This document shows positions 36,647 through 44,944 of a DNA stretch of 64,000 nt, piece by piece. The first letter of the stretch is position 1. Each line of letters begins with the position of its first letter. Both the position numbers and the translations under genes were made by a program. Below the pieces are notes generated by a model. It was given only the letters and a program-made list of their open reading frames with translations, searched no databases and was not told the DNA's origin. Source of the DNA: Phycisphaera sp. (GTDB lineage Bacteria; Planctomycetota; Phycisphaerae; Phycisphaerales; SM1A02); assembly GCA_016124975.1 (NCBI GenBank), contig WGMP01000036.1:1-64000 (forward strand), read 5' to 3'.

Positions 36647-37438
36647 ATGCATCAGGTTGACACGAGCTTCCTCCGACGGCTGCGCGCGCGCGACGAGCGC
36701 GCGTGGTTCGAGCTGTGGCAGGCCTTCGGCCCCGTGGTGCGCGGAATGCTGGCGCGTTGGGGCAACGGACGGCTCGGCGAGGAGACGCTGCGCGACCTCA
36801 CGCAGGACACGCTCGCGGCGCTCTCCGACTCGATCGAGCGCTTCGACCCGCAGCGCGGCGTGCGCTTCTCGACCTGGCTCCTCGCGATCGCCCGCCATGT
36901 CCTCGGCGACGAGATGGACCGCCGCTATGCGCAGAAGCGCGGCGGCGGCAAGCGCGGCGCGAGCCTCGACGACTCGTGGATGGGCCAGTCGCGCGAGCCC
37001 GCTCCCGACGCGGAGTACGAGCGCCGCATCCTCGGCGCGAAGATCCACGCCGCGATCCGCGCAGCGCAGCGGCGCTCGGACTTCGTGCACTTCGAGGCCT
37101 ACCGCATGCGCGTCCTCGAGTCGAAGCAGGGTCGCGAGATCGGCCTCCTGCTCGGCGTGAGCGAGCCGACCGTCACGCGCCACTGCCAGCGCGTGCGCGA
37201 GGCGCTGCGCGAGGAGCTCGCGGTCGCGATCGAACAGTGGAGCTACACCGACGACGAGCGCTCGGAGCCGAGCCGCGCGGGCCTCGCGGCCGAGGACGCG
37301 GGCTTCGACGAGGCGCTCGGAGAGATCTGGCGCACGCAGGAGGAGCTCGTCGCTCGGGACCTCGTCGAGCGGAGCGCCACCGCGCGGCGCGGCCATGACG
37401 ATCCGCAACGCCCTGGAAAGGCCGATGCAGGGCATTGA
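36647..37438 (+). CDS. ECF-like RNA polymerase sigma factor
   Basis: The 263-residue protein shows region 2 with FLRRLRARDERAWFELWQAFG and RFDPQRGVRFSTWLLAIARHVLGDEMDRRY, then region 4 with EIGLLLGVSEPTVTRHCQRVREALREEL. About 60 extra residues follow region 4. An upstream ATG at 36629 in the same frame is also possible, and neither has a strong ribosome binding site. The 3' end overlaps the kinase gene start. Sigma factors encoded next to a Ser/Thr kinase are typical of planctomycetes, and the kinase may control this sigma factor. No anti-sigma factor gene is present. Confidence 0.85.
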   Translation: MHQVDTSFLRRLRARDERAWFELWQAFGPVVRGMLARWGNGRLGEETLRDLTQDTLAALSDSIERFDPQRGVRFSTWLLAIARHVLGDEMDRRYAQKRGGGKRGASLDDSWMGQSREPAPDAEYERRILGAKIHAAIRAAQRRSDFVHFEAYRMRVLESKQGREIGLLLGVSEPTVTRHCQRVREALREELAVAIEQWSYTDDERSEPSRAGLAAEDAGFDEALGEIWRTQEELVARDLVERSATARRGHDDPQRPGKADAGH

Positions 37439-39044
37439 GTGGATCCTCCTCTTCCTCGGGGTCATCGCGTTTGCGGTGACGCTTGTCGCTGCGGGCATCG
37501 TGCTCGGCCGCATCGGCGTCGCCACCGCGACGCTCCTCACGCACATCGGTCGCACGCTCGCGAAGCTCGGCGGCGATCTCGTCCGCGCGATCGGCGGACT
37601 CGTCGTCGCAGTCGCGCTTCTTCCCATCGCGCTCGCGCGGCTCATCATCCTCAAGCCCTCGCAGGCGCTCGGGGCGCTTGCCTCGGCGGGGCGCGAGGCG
37701 CGCACGGCGGCGCTCGCGCTCGCAAGCGCGCTCCTCGTGCGCCCGCTCGAGCTCATCGGCTTCGGCGCGCTCGTCCGCCATGTCCGTCGCAGGCTTCCCG
37801 CAGCGATGTCGGCGCCTTCGGACGGGCGCGGATCGGGCGCAGGCGCGGGCGCCGAGTTCGAGGGCTACGAGATCCTGCGCGAGCTCGCGCGCGGCGGCTC
37901 AGGTGCGCGGCTCTTCGTGGCCGAACCCGACGCGCGCACGCGCCGCCGCATCGGCCTCGCCTCGGGTGCTGTCGTGATCAAGAGCTTCGACTTCGACGAC
38001 GGCACGCACGCGGCCGACATGGTGCGCGAGGGCCGCTCGCTCGACGCGGCGCGCAAGCTCGGGCTCGTCCTCGACCACGAGGCCGCGGAGCGACGCTTCT
38101 GGTATGTCATGCGCTACTACGAGGGTCTCGACCTCGGCCGCTTCGTGCGAAGCATGCATGAGGCCGCGGGCGAACTCGGCGCGGCCGACCTCGACACCGA
38201 GCGGATCGTGCTCGTCGCGTCGCTCGTGCGCGACATCGTCGCCACGCTGCGCGACTGGCACGCGTCGGGCCTCTGGCACAAGGACATCAAGCCTGAGAAC
38301 GCCATCGTGCACGAGGGGCGCGCCACGCTCGTCGACCTCGGGCTTGTGACGCCGCTTGCGTCGCACATGACGCTGACGACGCACGGAACCGAGTACTTCC
38401 GCGACCCCGAGCTCGTGCGGCAGGCGCTGCGCGGCGCGCGCGTGTCGGAGGTCGATGCGGCGCGCTTCGACCTCTACGGCGCGGGCGCGGTGCTCTACTT
38501 CGTGCTCGAGGGGACCTTCCCCGCGCACGGCGTCCTAAGCGGATTCCGCAAGCAGAGCCCCGCGTGCCTCCAGTGGATCGCGCGCCGGGCCATGGCCGAC
38601 TTCGACCGCCGGTACGCGAACGCCGAGGAGATGCTCGCGGACCTCGATCGCGCGCTTCTCGGCGGCGATCCGTGGGCGGTGCGGCCCGCGGACCTTCCGT
38701 CGATGCGCGGCGGCGCAGAGGAGAGCGAGGATGGCCGCTCCGAGGAGGCGCGCTTCCTTGCGACGACCATGCGCGGCGCGCCCGCGCCCGTCGCGATTCC
38801 CGCTGCGCCGCCTGACGCGACGCTCCTCGCTGTGCCACGCGTGCGCGTGACCAACTGGTGGACGGGCGCCTACGAGGTCGTCTCGGTGCGGCCGCTGCCT
38901 GCGGGGCTGCCCGCGGCGTCGAGCCGAGGGCTCGGCGTCGCGATCGCCGTGCTCGTCGTCGCTGTGCTGGCGTTGGCCGCGGTCATCGGCTACTGGATCG
39001 CGAACTCCGCCTCGAGCGGAGGCTTGATGCGATTCGCGCTCTGA
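37425..39044 (+). CDS. Membrane Ser/Thr protein kinase
   Basis: The chosen start (MQGIEWILLFLGVIAF, preceded by GGAAAGG) gives 539 residues; an upstream ATG at 37395 would lengthen the overlap with the sigma factor gene. Two or more N-terminal membrane segments (about 4-90) precede a kinase domain (about 145-410). The catalytic loop is HKDIKPEN near residue 285, so the common HRD arginine is lysine. The DFG motif is DLG in LVDLGLVTP near 303. The ATP lysine is probably in AVVIKSFDF. The regulatory region ends with one membrane helix (about 505-525). The gene overlaps the sigma factor gene by 14 bases, which indicates a functional pair. Confidence 0.85.
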   Translation: MQGIEWILLFLGVIAFAVTLVAAGIVLGRIGVATATLLTHIGRTLAKLGGDLVRAIGGLVVAVALLPIALARLIILKPSQALGALASAGREARTAALALASALLVRPLELIGFGALVRHVRRRLPAAMSAPSDGRGSGAGAGAEFEGYEILRELARGGSGARLFVAEPDARTRRRIGLASGAVVIKSFDFDDGTHAADMVREGRSLDAARKLGLVLDHEAAERRFWYVMRYYEGLDLGRFVRSMHEAAGELGAADLDTERIVLVASLVRDIVATLRDWHASGLWHKDIKPENAIVHEGRATLVDLGLVTPLASHMTLTTHGTEYFRDPELVRQALRGARVSEVDAARFDLYGAGAVLYFVLEGTFPAHGVLSGFRKQSPACLQWIARRAMADFDRRYANAEEMLADLDRALLGGDPWAVRPADLPSMRGGAEESEDGRSEEARFLATTMRGAPAPVAIPAAPPDATLLAVPRVRVTNWWTGAYEVVSVRPLPAGLPAASSRGLGVAIAVLVVAVLALAAVIGYWIANSASSGGLMRFAL

Positions 39045-39047
39045 GCG

Positions 39048-39911
39048 TCAGCCGCGCGGGAAGTCCCATTCCTTGCCGGGCGTGTAGGCCAGCAGCTCGT
39101 AGAGCTCCTTGCGCGACTGCATGCGCGGGAGCGACGGCTCGAAGCCGCCGTCCCTCGCAAGAGCGGCGAGGCCTTCGTCGACCGCCTTCATCGCCATGCG
39201 CATGAGCGAGAGCGGATAGATCACGATCGACACGCCGAGCGCGCGGAACTCATCGCGCGTGAGGTGCTTCGTCTTCCCGAACTCGGTCATGTTCGCGAGC
39301 GTCGCGCCGGGCGAGGCCTTCATGAAGCGCGCGAACTCGTCGCCGTCGTGCAGGCCCTCTGGGAAGATGACATCGGCGCCCGCCTCGCGGTAGAGGTTCG
39401 CGCGCGCGACCATGTCGTCGAAGCCCGTGACATGGCGCGCGTCGGTGCGCGCGATGATGACGAAGTCGGGGGAGACACGGTGCTTCGCCATCGCGGCGAC
39501 CTTGTCGGCCATCGCCTGCGCGCCCACGAGGTCCTTGCCGTCGAGGTGGCCGCAGCGCTTCGGGAAGACCTGGTCCTCGAGGTGGAGCGCCGCTGCGCCC
39601 GCGCGCTCGTACTCGACCACAGTGCGCACGCAGCACTCGACCTCGCCGTAGCCCGTGTCGGCGTCGGCGATGACGGGAAGCCCCGAGGCGTCCGTGATCT
39701 CTCGGATCGTGCGGCACATCTCGGTCAGCGTGATGAGCCCGATGTCGGGGTAGCCGGCCACATTCGCCGTGGCGCCGCCCGAGATGTAGGTGGCCTCGAA
39801 GCCCGCACGGGCGACGGCGCGCGCGACGAGCGCGTTGAAGGCGCCTGGGACGAAGACGGTGCCGCGCGCCATCGCGTCGCGCAGCGTGCGGCCTGGATCG
39901 GTCGACTTCAT
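39048..39911 (-). CDS. prpB: Methylisocitrate lyase (PrpB)
   Basis: The enzyme splits 2-methylisocitrate into pyruvate and succinate, the last step of the methylcitrate cycle. The 287-residue protein belongs to the isocitrate lyase/PEP mutase family. It shows FVPGAFNALVARAVARAGF, ISGGATANVAGYPD, VIADADTGYGE (metal-binding aspartates near residue 85), the lyase signature KRCGHLDGKDLV (catalytic cysteine near 120), and VIIARTDAR. The start at 39911 agrees with the family length. It faces the kinase gene with 3 bases between the two ends. Confidence 0.9.
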   Translation of the reverse strand: MKSTDPGRTLRDAMARGTVFVPGAFNALVARAVARAGFEATYISGGATANVAGYPDIGLITLTEMCRTIREITDASGLPVIADADTGYGEVECCVRTVVEYERAGAAALHLEDQVFPKRCGHLDGKDLVGAQAMADKVAAMAKHRVSPDFVIIARTDARHVTGFDDMVARANLYREAGADVIFPEGLHDGDEFARFMKASPGATLANMTEFGKTKHLTRDEFRALGVSIVIYPLSLMRMAMKAVDEGLAALARDGGFEPSLPRMQSRKELYELLAYTPGKEWDFPRG

Positions 39912-39953
39912 GCGCGGAATGTAGCGGAACGCGCGCACGCGCCTCGGTGCGCG

Positions 39954-41492
39954 TCAGGCGTAGGACTTCTCGATCGATGCGCCCGGGTAGTACCGCGCGA
40001 GGATCGCGCTCGCCTTGGCGCCCTTCTTCGCCATCGCCTCTGCGCCGTACTGGCACATGCCGACGCCGTGGCCGTGCCCGCGTCCGCTGACGAAGAGCTC
40101 GCGGCCGCGCACGAGGGGTTCGAAGTACGCGCTCTTGACGCGCTCCCTCGAGGGGCGCATGCCGCTTGGCGCCGCGGGGTCTGCGTTGAGGCCCCAGCGC
40201 AGGCGCTCGGCGAGCACCTGGTGGAGCGCGCCCTTCGCGTCGGTGATGGTGTAGGCGACGGGGCGCCCCGCGCGGTTCCGCTCCGCGATCTCGATGCGGC
40301 GGATCCCCTCGAGCGAGAAGAGCGAGGCGTAGCCTTCTGCGCGCGCCCACGCGGGAAGCGTGCGCCCGAGCGCCTGCGCGTCAAGCGAGAGCTGCCATCG
40401 GTATGTCGGGCTCCACGAGCAGCAGTCGGCGGCGTCGGGGCGCTCGACGCGCAGGGGCTCGATGTCGTGGATGACCGACGACGAGATCGCGTCGCGCGCG
40501 GCGGCGCGGGCGCCACCGCAGCAGCTCGAGTAGTAGGCGGGCACGACCCGCGCGGAGTAGAGCAGCACCTGCCCACGCGTCGCGTTCACGGCGTCGGCGC
40601 TGCGACGGTGCTTCGTCGCTCCGATCCACGCCTGCCCCGCCTCGCCTGCGACCGTGTCGAAGTGCCTGCGCGTGCGCCACATCGCCATCTCGCAGAGCGC
40701 CCAGCTGCGCGCGGCGATGGCCTGCGCCTGGTGCGTGGCCACGCCCCACGAGTTGAAGAGCTCCTTGGCGATGACCCCGGGGAGGTACTCCTCCATCGGA
40801 AGTTCGTGCACCACATCGGCGGTGGCGAACTCGGGTGTCGCAGTGGTCGCGGTCGTCGGGGCCGTCGGGGTCCCCGCGGTCGTCGGTGGAGTGGCCGCGG
40901 TCCGCTGCGCGGGCCTTGGCACGAGACGGATGATCCCAGGCCACTCGCTTCCGAAGGCGGTGAGTCGCCTTGGTTCGCCGCGCAGCGAGGAGATCTCGAG
41001 GACGGCCATCGGCGGCAACGCCACCGCACGCGCATCGCGCGTCTTCGCGGCCTCGCGCACGCGCCAGCCCTCTCTGGTCCAAGTGAACTCGACGGGGCAC
41101 TGCGCGATCACGCCCGGCCTTCCCGACCCGGGCTCGACGATCCAGACGTTCGATCCAGGGCCGCGGATCTCGACCGATGGCGCCTCGGAGGTGAGGCTCC
41201 CCGTGCGAATCCTGATCGCGGGCTCCGATGAGGGCGGCGCGGGGCGCTCGACGGGCTCTGGCCTCGGCTTCGGGGTCTCGGCCTTGGAAGGTGCGGGCTT
41301 CTGCGCGTCGCTGCCCTCTGAAGCCCGCTTCGGCTCGCCCGCCATGCGGTCGGTCGACGCCGCATCGCCTGGCGCGCGGCGCATCCCCTGCGGCTTCTGG
41401 CAGCTCCCAACGACGGCAACCGCGCCCGCGGCGACAGCCGCCGAGGCGATGAGCACGGTACGACGCCGACGATCAAAGGCCTGCGGTTCCAT
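39954..41492 (-). CDS. SpoIID/LytB-domain exported protein
   Basis: The 512-residue protein starts with a hydrophobic segment ending at VVGSCQKP, which resembles a lipobox. A proline/alanine/threonine-rich linker (about 60-120) and beta-rich region precede the SpoIID domain (about 270-505). Key motifs are LPMEEYLPGVIAKELFNSWG, THQAQAIAARSWAL, and the terminal GRGHGHGVGMCQYGAEAMAKKG. SpoIID proteins cleave peptidoglycan glycan strands or activate amidases. A CCGG motif (YYSSCCGG) adds cysteines not found in the sporulation enzyme. No sporulation genes are nearby. The start at 41492 is chosen because the upstream reading is arginine-rich. Confidence 0.85.
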   Translation of the reverse strand: MEPQAFDRRRRTVLIASAAVAAGAVAVVGSCQKPQGMRRAPGDAASTDRMAGEPKRASEGSDAQKPAPSKAETPKPRPEPVERPAPPSSEPAIRIRTGSLTSEAPSVEIRGPGSNVWIVEPGSGRPGVIAQCPVEFTWTREGWRVREAAKTRDARAVALPPMAVLEISSLRGEPRRLTAFGSEWPGIIRLVPRPAQRTAATPPTTAGTPTAPTTATTATPEFATADVVHELPMEEYLPGVIAKELFNSWGVATHQAQAIAARSWALCEMAMWRTRRHFDTVAGEAGQAWIGATKHRRSADAVNATRGQVLLYSARVVPAYYSSCCGGARAAARDAISSSVIHDIEPLRVERPDAADCCSWSPTYRWQLSLDAQALGRTLPAWARAEGYASLFSLEGIRRIEIAERNRAGRPVAYTITDAKGALHQVLAERLRWGLNADPAAPSGMRPSRERVKSAYFEPLVRGRELFVSGRGHGHGVGMCQYGAEAMAKKGAKASAILARYYPGASIEKSYA

Positions 41493-41582
41493 GCAGCACT
41501 CCCTTGACGGCGGGACGCGAAATGCGTTCCACCAGAGTCGCCCCGCTGCGCACGCCCGGCGCGTGCGCATCGGCGGGATCGC

Positions 41583-42500
41583 TTACGAAAGCTGGCGCAG
41601 CGTGAGACCGTGCTGACCGAGCCGCTCGCGGATCTCGTGCAGGCTCGTCGCGCCGAAGTTCTTCACGCCCATGAGCTCGGCCTCGGTGCGCGAGGCGAGC
41701 TCGCCGATCGTGTTGATGTTGAGCAGCTGCAGCGCCTTGCGGGCGCGCACCGAGAGATCGAGCGACGAGATCGGCTTGTTGAGGACCGCCTCGGGCACGA
41801 TCGCCTTGAGCTCCTCAAGGATGTCCTTGCGGATGCCGCCTCGGTTGCCCGTCTCGAGGCCCTGGCCGAGCCGCAGGCCCTTCTGCGAGAGCATGGCCTT
41901 GATCTCGACGAGCGACTGCTCGCCGAAGTTCTTGTAGCTGAGAAGCTCGGCCTCGGTGATCTTGAGGAGATCGCCGAGCGTGCGGATCTGCATCTTCTTG
42001 AGGCAGTTGCGCGCGCGCACGGAGAGCTCGAAGTCGGTGACGGGCGTGTCGAGGATGACATTCGGGCCGCCGAGGACATTGGCCTCGGTCTCGACCTGCA
42101 TGTCCTTGCTCGCCTGCACATCCTTCAGGAAGAGACGCGCGCGAGCATGGTTCGGATCGGTCTCGACGACCTGGAGGAGCAGACGCTCCGCGCGGCCGAG
42201 CTCGTTGCGGTCCTCGAGGATGACGGCGAGGTTGACAAGCGCGTTGAGATGCGGCTTGCGGCAGCTCGTGATCTCGGTGTAGAGCGCCACGGCCTCGTTC
42301 TCCTCGCCGAGGAGATCGAGCGTGTATGCGAGCCGGAAGGTGATCTCGGCGTCGTCGGACATCTCTCGCGCCGCGCGGAGCTCGCGCACCGCGCCCTGGC
42401 GATCGCCCGACTTCTCGAGCCGCGCCGCCTCCGTGAGATGACGCTTGACCTGCTCAGGGTTCGCCGCCTTGCCGCCAATCACCGTGTCGAGTCCGCTCAT
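41583..42500 (-). CDS. TPR protein with two RNA polymerase alpha-CTD-like domains
   Basis: The 305-residue protein begins with two to three TPR-like helical pairs (about 18-115, for example AEITFRLAYTLDLLGEENEAVALYTEI). Two copies of an RpoA C-terminal-like module follow. The first (about 143-205) has TDFELSVRARNCLKKMQIRTL and ELLSYKNFGEQSLVEIKAML. The second (about 245-305) has SSLDLSVRARKALQLLNINTI and ELMGVKNFGATSLHEIRERL. In RpoA this module binds UP elements and activators. No RpoA N-terminal domain is present, so the protein is not the polymerase subunit itself. It may bind DNA or ribosomal protein operon elements, but the function is unknown. Confidence 0.85.
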   Translation of the reverse strand: MSGLDTVIGGKAANPEQVKRHLTEAARLEKSGDRQGAVRELRAAREMSDDAEITFRLAYTLDLLGEENEAVALYTEITSCRKPHLNALVNLAVILEDRNELGRAERLLLQVVETDPNHARARLFLKDVQASKDMQVETEANVLGGPNVILDTPVTDFELSVRARNCLKKMQIRTLGDLLKITEAELLSYKNFGEQSLVEIKAMLSQKGLRLGQGLETGNRGGIRKDILEELKAIVPEAVLNKPISSLDLSVRARKALQLLNINTIGELASRTEAELMGVKNFGATSLHEIRERLGQHGLTLRQLS

Positions 42501-42648
42501 CGTCGTGTGTCTTTCCGGGAGTACCCTGTCGCGTGCGTCCGCAGAGACCGTTCTGCGCGACGCCGAAGGGGTGCGAGTGTAGCCGCTTCGCGCGGACTTT
42601 CGCGCGGGGCGCCTCCGCGAGCGGCCTATAACCCCCGAGGGCTCACCC

Positions 42649-43398
42649 ATGACGACAGACCCCTTCCGACAGATCTTCTGGCAGACCTGGCGCGACCTCG
42701 TGTTCGTGCACTGGGAGGTCGACGCCGCCGCGATCGACGCGCTGCTGCCGCGCGAGCTCGAGCCCGACCTCTTCGGCGGAAGGGCGTTCATCGCGCTCGT
42801 CCCCTTTCGCATGACGGGGATCCGCGCGGTGTGGCTTCCCCCGATTCCAGGCACGGACCGCACGCTCGAAACGAATGTGCGCACCTATGTCAGGCGGCGC
42901 GGCGCGGGCGCCGAGGCGATCCCCGCCGTATGGTTCTTCAGCCTCGAGGCGGAGTCGACGCTCGCGGTGAAGGTCGCGCGGTCGATGTACGGGCTCCCCT
43001 ACTTCAAGGCTTCGATGCGCTATGCGCGCGAGCTGCGGTGCGAAGGTGTGGAGAGCGCTCGCGCGGAGAGCACGCGGCTCTGGCCTGAACCGGCTCCCGC
43101 GAGATCGCTCGTCGAGGCGGACTTCGACCATGCGGCGCCGTTCGCAGAGGCCGCGGCAGGCACGCTCGAGCACTTCCTCGTCGAACGCTACGCGCTCTAC
43201 GCACGGCACCGCGGGCGGCTCACGCACGCGGTCGTCCGCCACAGCCCCTACCGCATCCGCGCGGGCGTGCTGCGCGCGGTCGACGCGGGGCTGGTCGAGG
43301 CCGCCGGCGTGCCGAGGCCGCGCGCGGACCTCGCAGCGCTCGTCCATCAGGCGCAGGATGTCACCGTGCGCATCGGCGCCCCGCGCGTGGTCGAGTGA
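42649..43398 (+). CDS. DUF2071 (YqjF-like) protein
   Basis: The 249-residue protein matches DUF2071, which adopts an acetoacetate-decarboxylase-like fold: MTTDPFRQIFWQTWRDLVFVHWEV, LFGGRAFIALVPFRMTGIRAVWLPP, NVRTYVRRRG and RSMYGLPYFKASMRY. The catalytic lysine of true decarboxylases is not evident. Its cellular role is unknown. A CTATAA element lies 22 bases upstream of the ATG and could be the -10 box of a short-leader promoter. It is divergent from the TPR/alpha-CTD gene and convergent with the MATE gene, 11 bases apart. Confidence 0.82.
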   Translation: MTTDPFRQIFWQTWRDLVFVHWEVDAAAIDALLPRELEPDLFGGRAFIALVPFRMTGIRAVWLPPIPGTDRTLETNVRTYVRRRGAGAEAIPAVWFFSLEAESTLAVKVARSMYGLPYFKASMRYARELRCEGVESARAESTRLWPEPAPARSLVEADFDHAAPFAEAAAGTLEHFLVERYALYARHRGRLTHAVVRHSPYRIRAGVLRAVDAGLVEAAGVPRPRADLAALVHQAQDVTVRIGAPRVVE

Positions 43399-43409
43399 CG
43401 CCCCGCGCT

Positions 43410-44816
43410 TCAACGATCGAGGAGATGCAGGCGCTTCCATCCGCCGCGCTCGAAGCGAATCGCAAGCACGATGCCGAGGATCGCGATGTAGGCGGTGGCC
43501 GCGATCCACGGCCCCGTCGACTCGAGCTGCGGCGCGAGGCGCGTCATCGCATAGCCGCCTCCCACGATCACGCCCCAGGAGAGGACGACGGTCAGGACAC
43601 CTGGGAACACCGTGTCGCCCGCGCCGCGCAGCGCACCCGTGTAGACGATGCCGATCGCGTCGAGGGTCTGGAAGACCGCTGCGCAGATGAAGATCGTGGC
43701 GCCGATCGCGCGGATCTCGGCCGCGAGGTCGGGCGGCGTCGCGTCGTCGATGAAGACACCCGTGAGCTCGTGTCGGAAGAGGACGAACGCAATGGCGCAG
43801 AGGGTCATCCACGCCACGCCGATCGCGACGGCCGCGTGCGCCGAGCGCGCGGCGCGCGCGTGGTCGCCCTCGCCGATGTGTTTGCCGACGAGGCTCGTCG
43901 CTGCGGTCGAGAGGCCGACCGCTGGCATGAAGGACATGTGGACGAAGCGCATCGCGGCCCAGCCGGCCGTCATGTGCGCGCTGCCGAAACTGCCCGCGAG
44001 CACGGTCATGAAGATGGCCCAGCAGACCATCTCGTTTCCGAACTGGAGCCCTGCGGGCCAGCCGAGGCGGAGGATGTCACGCATCGCGGCGAAGTCGGGC
44101 CGCCACGCGCGGCGGATGGCGAGGGTGTCGTTCAGCCTTCGCGAGAGGAACACGACGAGCGGCACGAGCGCCTCGACGGTCGAGCCGATCGCCGTGCCGA
44201 TCGCGGCGCCGATGAGCCCGAGCTCGGGTGCGCCCGGAACACCGGGCAGGCCGAGCTCGGGCAGCCCGCGCTCCCCGTAGATGAGCGCGTAGTTTCCGAG
44301 GATGTTCGCGATGTTGCCCGCGATCGCCGCCACCGTCACGACCTTCGGGCGCTGGAGCCCGAAGAAGAAGTTGGCGAGCGCCTTCGCGCCGACCGTGACG
44401 ATTCCAGCGCCAAGGAGGATCTGCGCATAGGCGGTCTCCATCTCGACGAGGCGCGGCTCGTGGCCCATCGCCTCGAAGGCGTGGCCGATGGCGAATGCAT
44501 AGGGGACAAGCACCACGAGCCAGAACCCGAGCGCAAGCCAGAGGCCCGCCCACCCGTAGCGCGCGATCTCGTCGGTTCGGCCTGCACCGACCCGCTGCGA
44601 GACGAGCGTGTTCACAAGCGTCAGGACGCCGAAGCCAAAGGAGATGGCGACCCAGCTCCATGCGCCGCCGTTTCCCTGCGCCGCGACCTCAAGCGGGCCG
44701 ATCACCGACACCATGAGGCTGTCGACGAACTGCATCAGCGTGTAGCTGAGCATCGTGACGACGGTGGGCCACGCCTGGCCCCAGACCTCACGGATGTCGG
44801 TGCGCGTGGCGAGCAT
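43410..44816 (-). CDS. MATE-family multidrug/cation efflux transporter
   Basis: The 468-residue membrane protein has about 12 hydrophobic helices in two similar halves. The first contains TMLSYTLMQFVDSLMVSVIG and GFGVLTLVNTLVSQRVGAGR, and the second contains FGSAHMTAGWAAMRFVHMSFMPAVGLSTAATSLVGKHIGEGDHARA, which is the second-half counterpart. These repeats define MATE antiporters, which export drugs or metabolites in exchange for H+ or Na+. The substrate is unknown. No regulator is adjacent. Confidence 0.9.
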   Translation of the reverse strand: MLATRTDIREVWGQAWPTVVTMLSYTLMQFVDSLMVSVIGPLEVAAQGNGGAWSWVAISFGFGVLTLVNTLVSQRVGAGRTDEIARYGWAGLWLALGFWLVVLVPYAFAIGHAFEAMGHEPRLVEMETAYAQILLGAGIVTVGAKALANFFFGLQRPKVVTVAAIAGNIANILGNYALIYGERGLPELGLPGVPGAPELGLIGAAIGTAIGSTVEALVPLVVFLSRRLNDTLAIRRAWRPDFAAMRDILRLGWPAGLQFGNEMVCWAIFMTVLAGSFGSAHMTAGWAAMRFVHMSFMPAVGLSTAATSLVGKHIGEGDHARAARSAHAAVAIGVAWMTLCAIAFVLFRHELTGVFIDDATPPDLAAEIRAIGATIFICAAVFQTLDAIGIVYTGALRGAGDTVFPGVLTVVLSWGVIVGGGYAMTRLAPQLESTGPWIAATAYIAILGIVLAIRFERGGWKRLHLLDR

Positions 44817-44893
44817 GGGCGCGCAGGGTAGGCGGAGCGGCTTGAACGCGTGCGCGACGGGGAAGGCGCGCGTGCGCGCGCGGCGAGGATGCG

Positions 44894-44932
44894 CAGCACC
44901 AAAGGGAGCCGCCGCAGCGGCGACCGCTCAAG
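44894..44932 (-). repeat. Copy of the dispersed GCCGC-palindrome repeat
   Basis: The core AGCCGCCGCAGCGGCGACCG lies 12 bases downstream of the nuoG-like stop codon (on its strand) and before the start of the MATE gene. The same words CAGCACCAAAGG and GACCGCTCAAG flank it as at the other loci. Confidence 0.85.
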
Positions 44933-44944
44933 ACCGCCCGCCGC

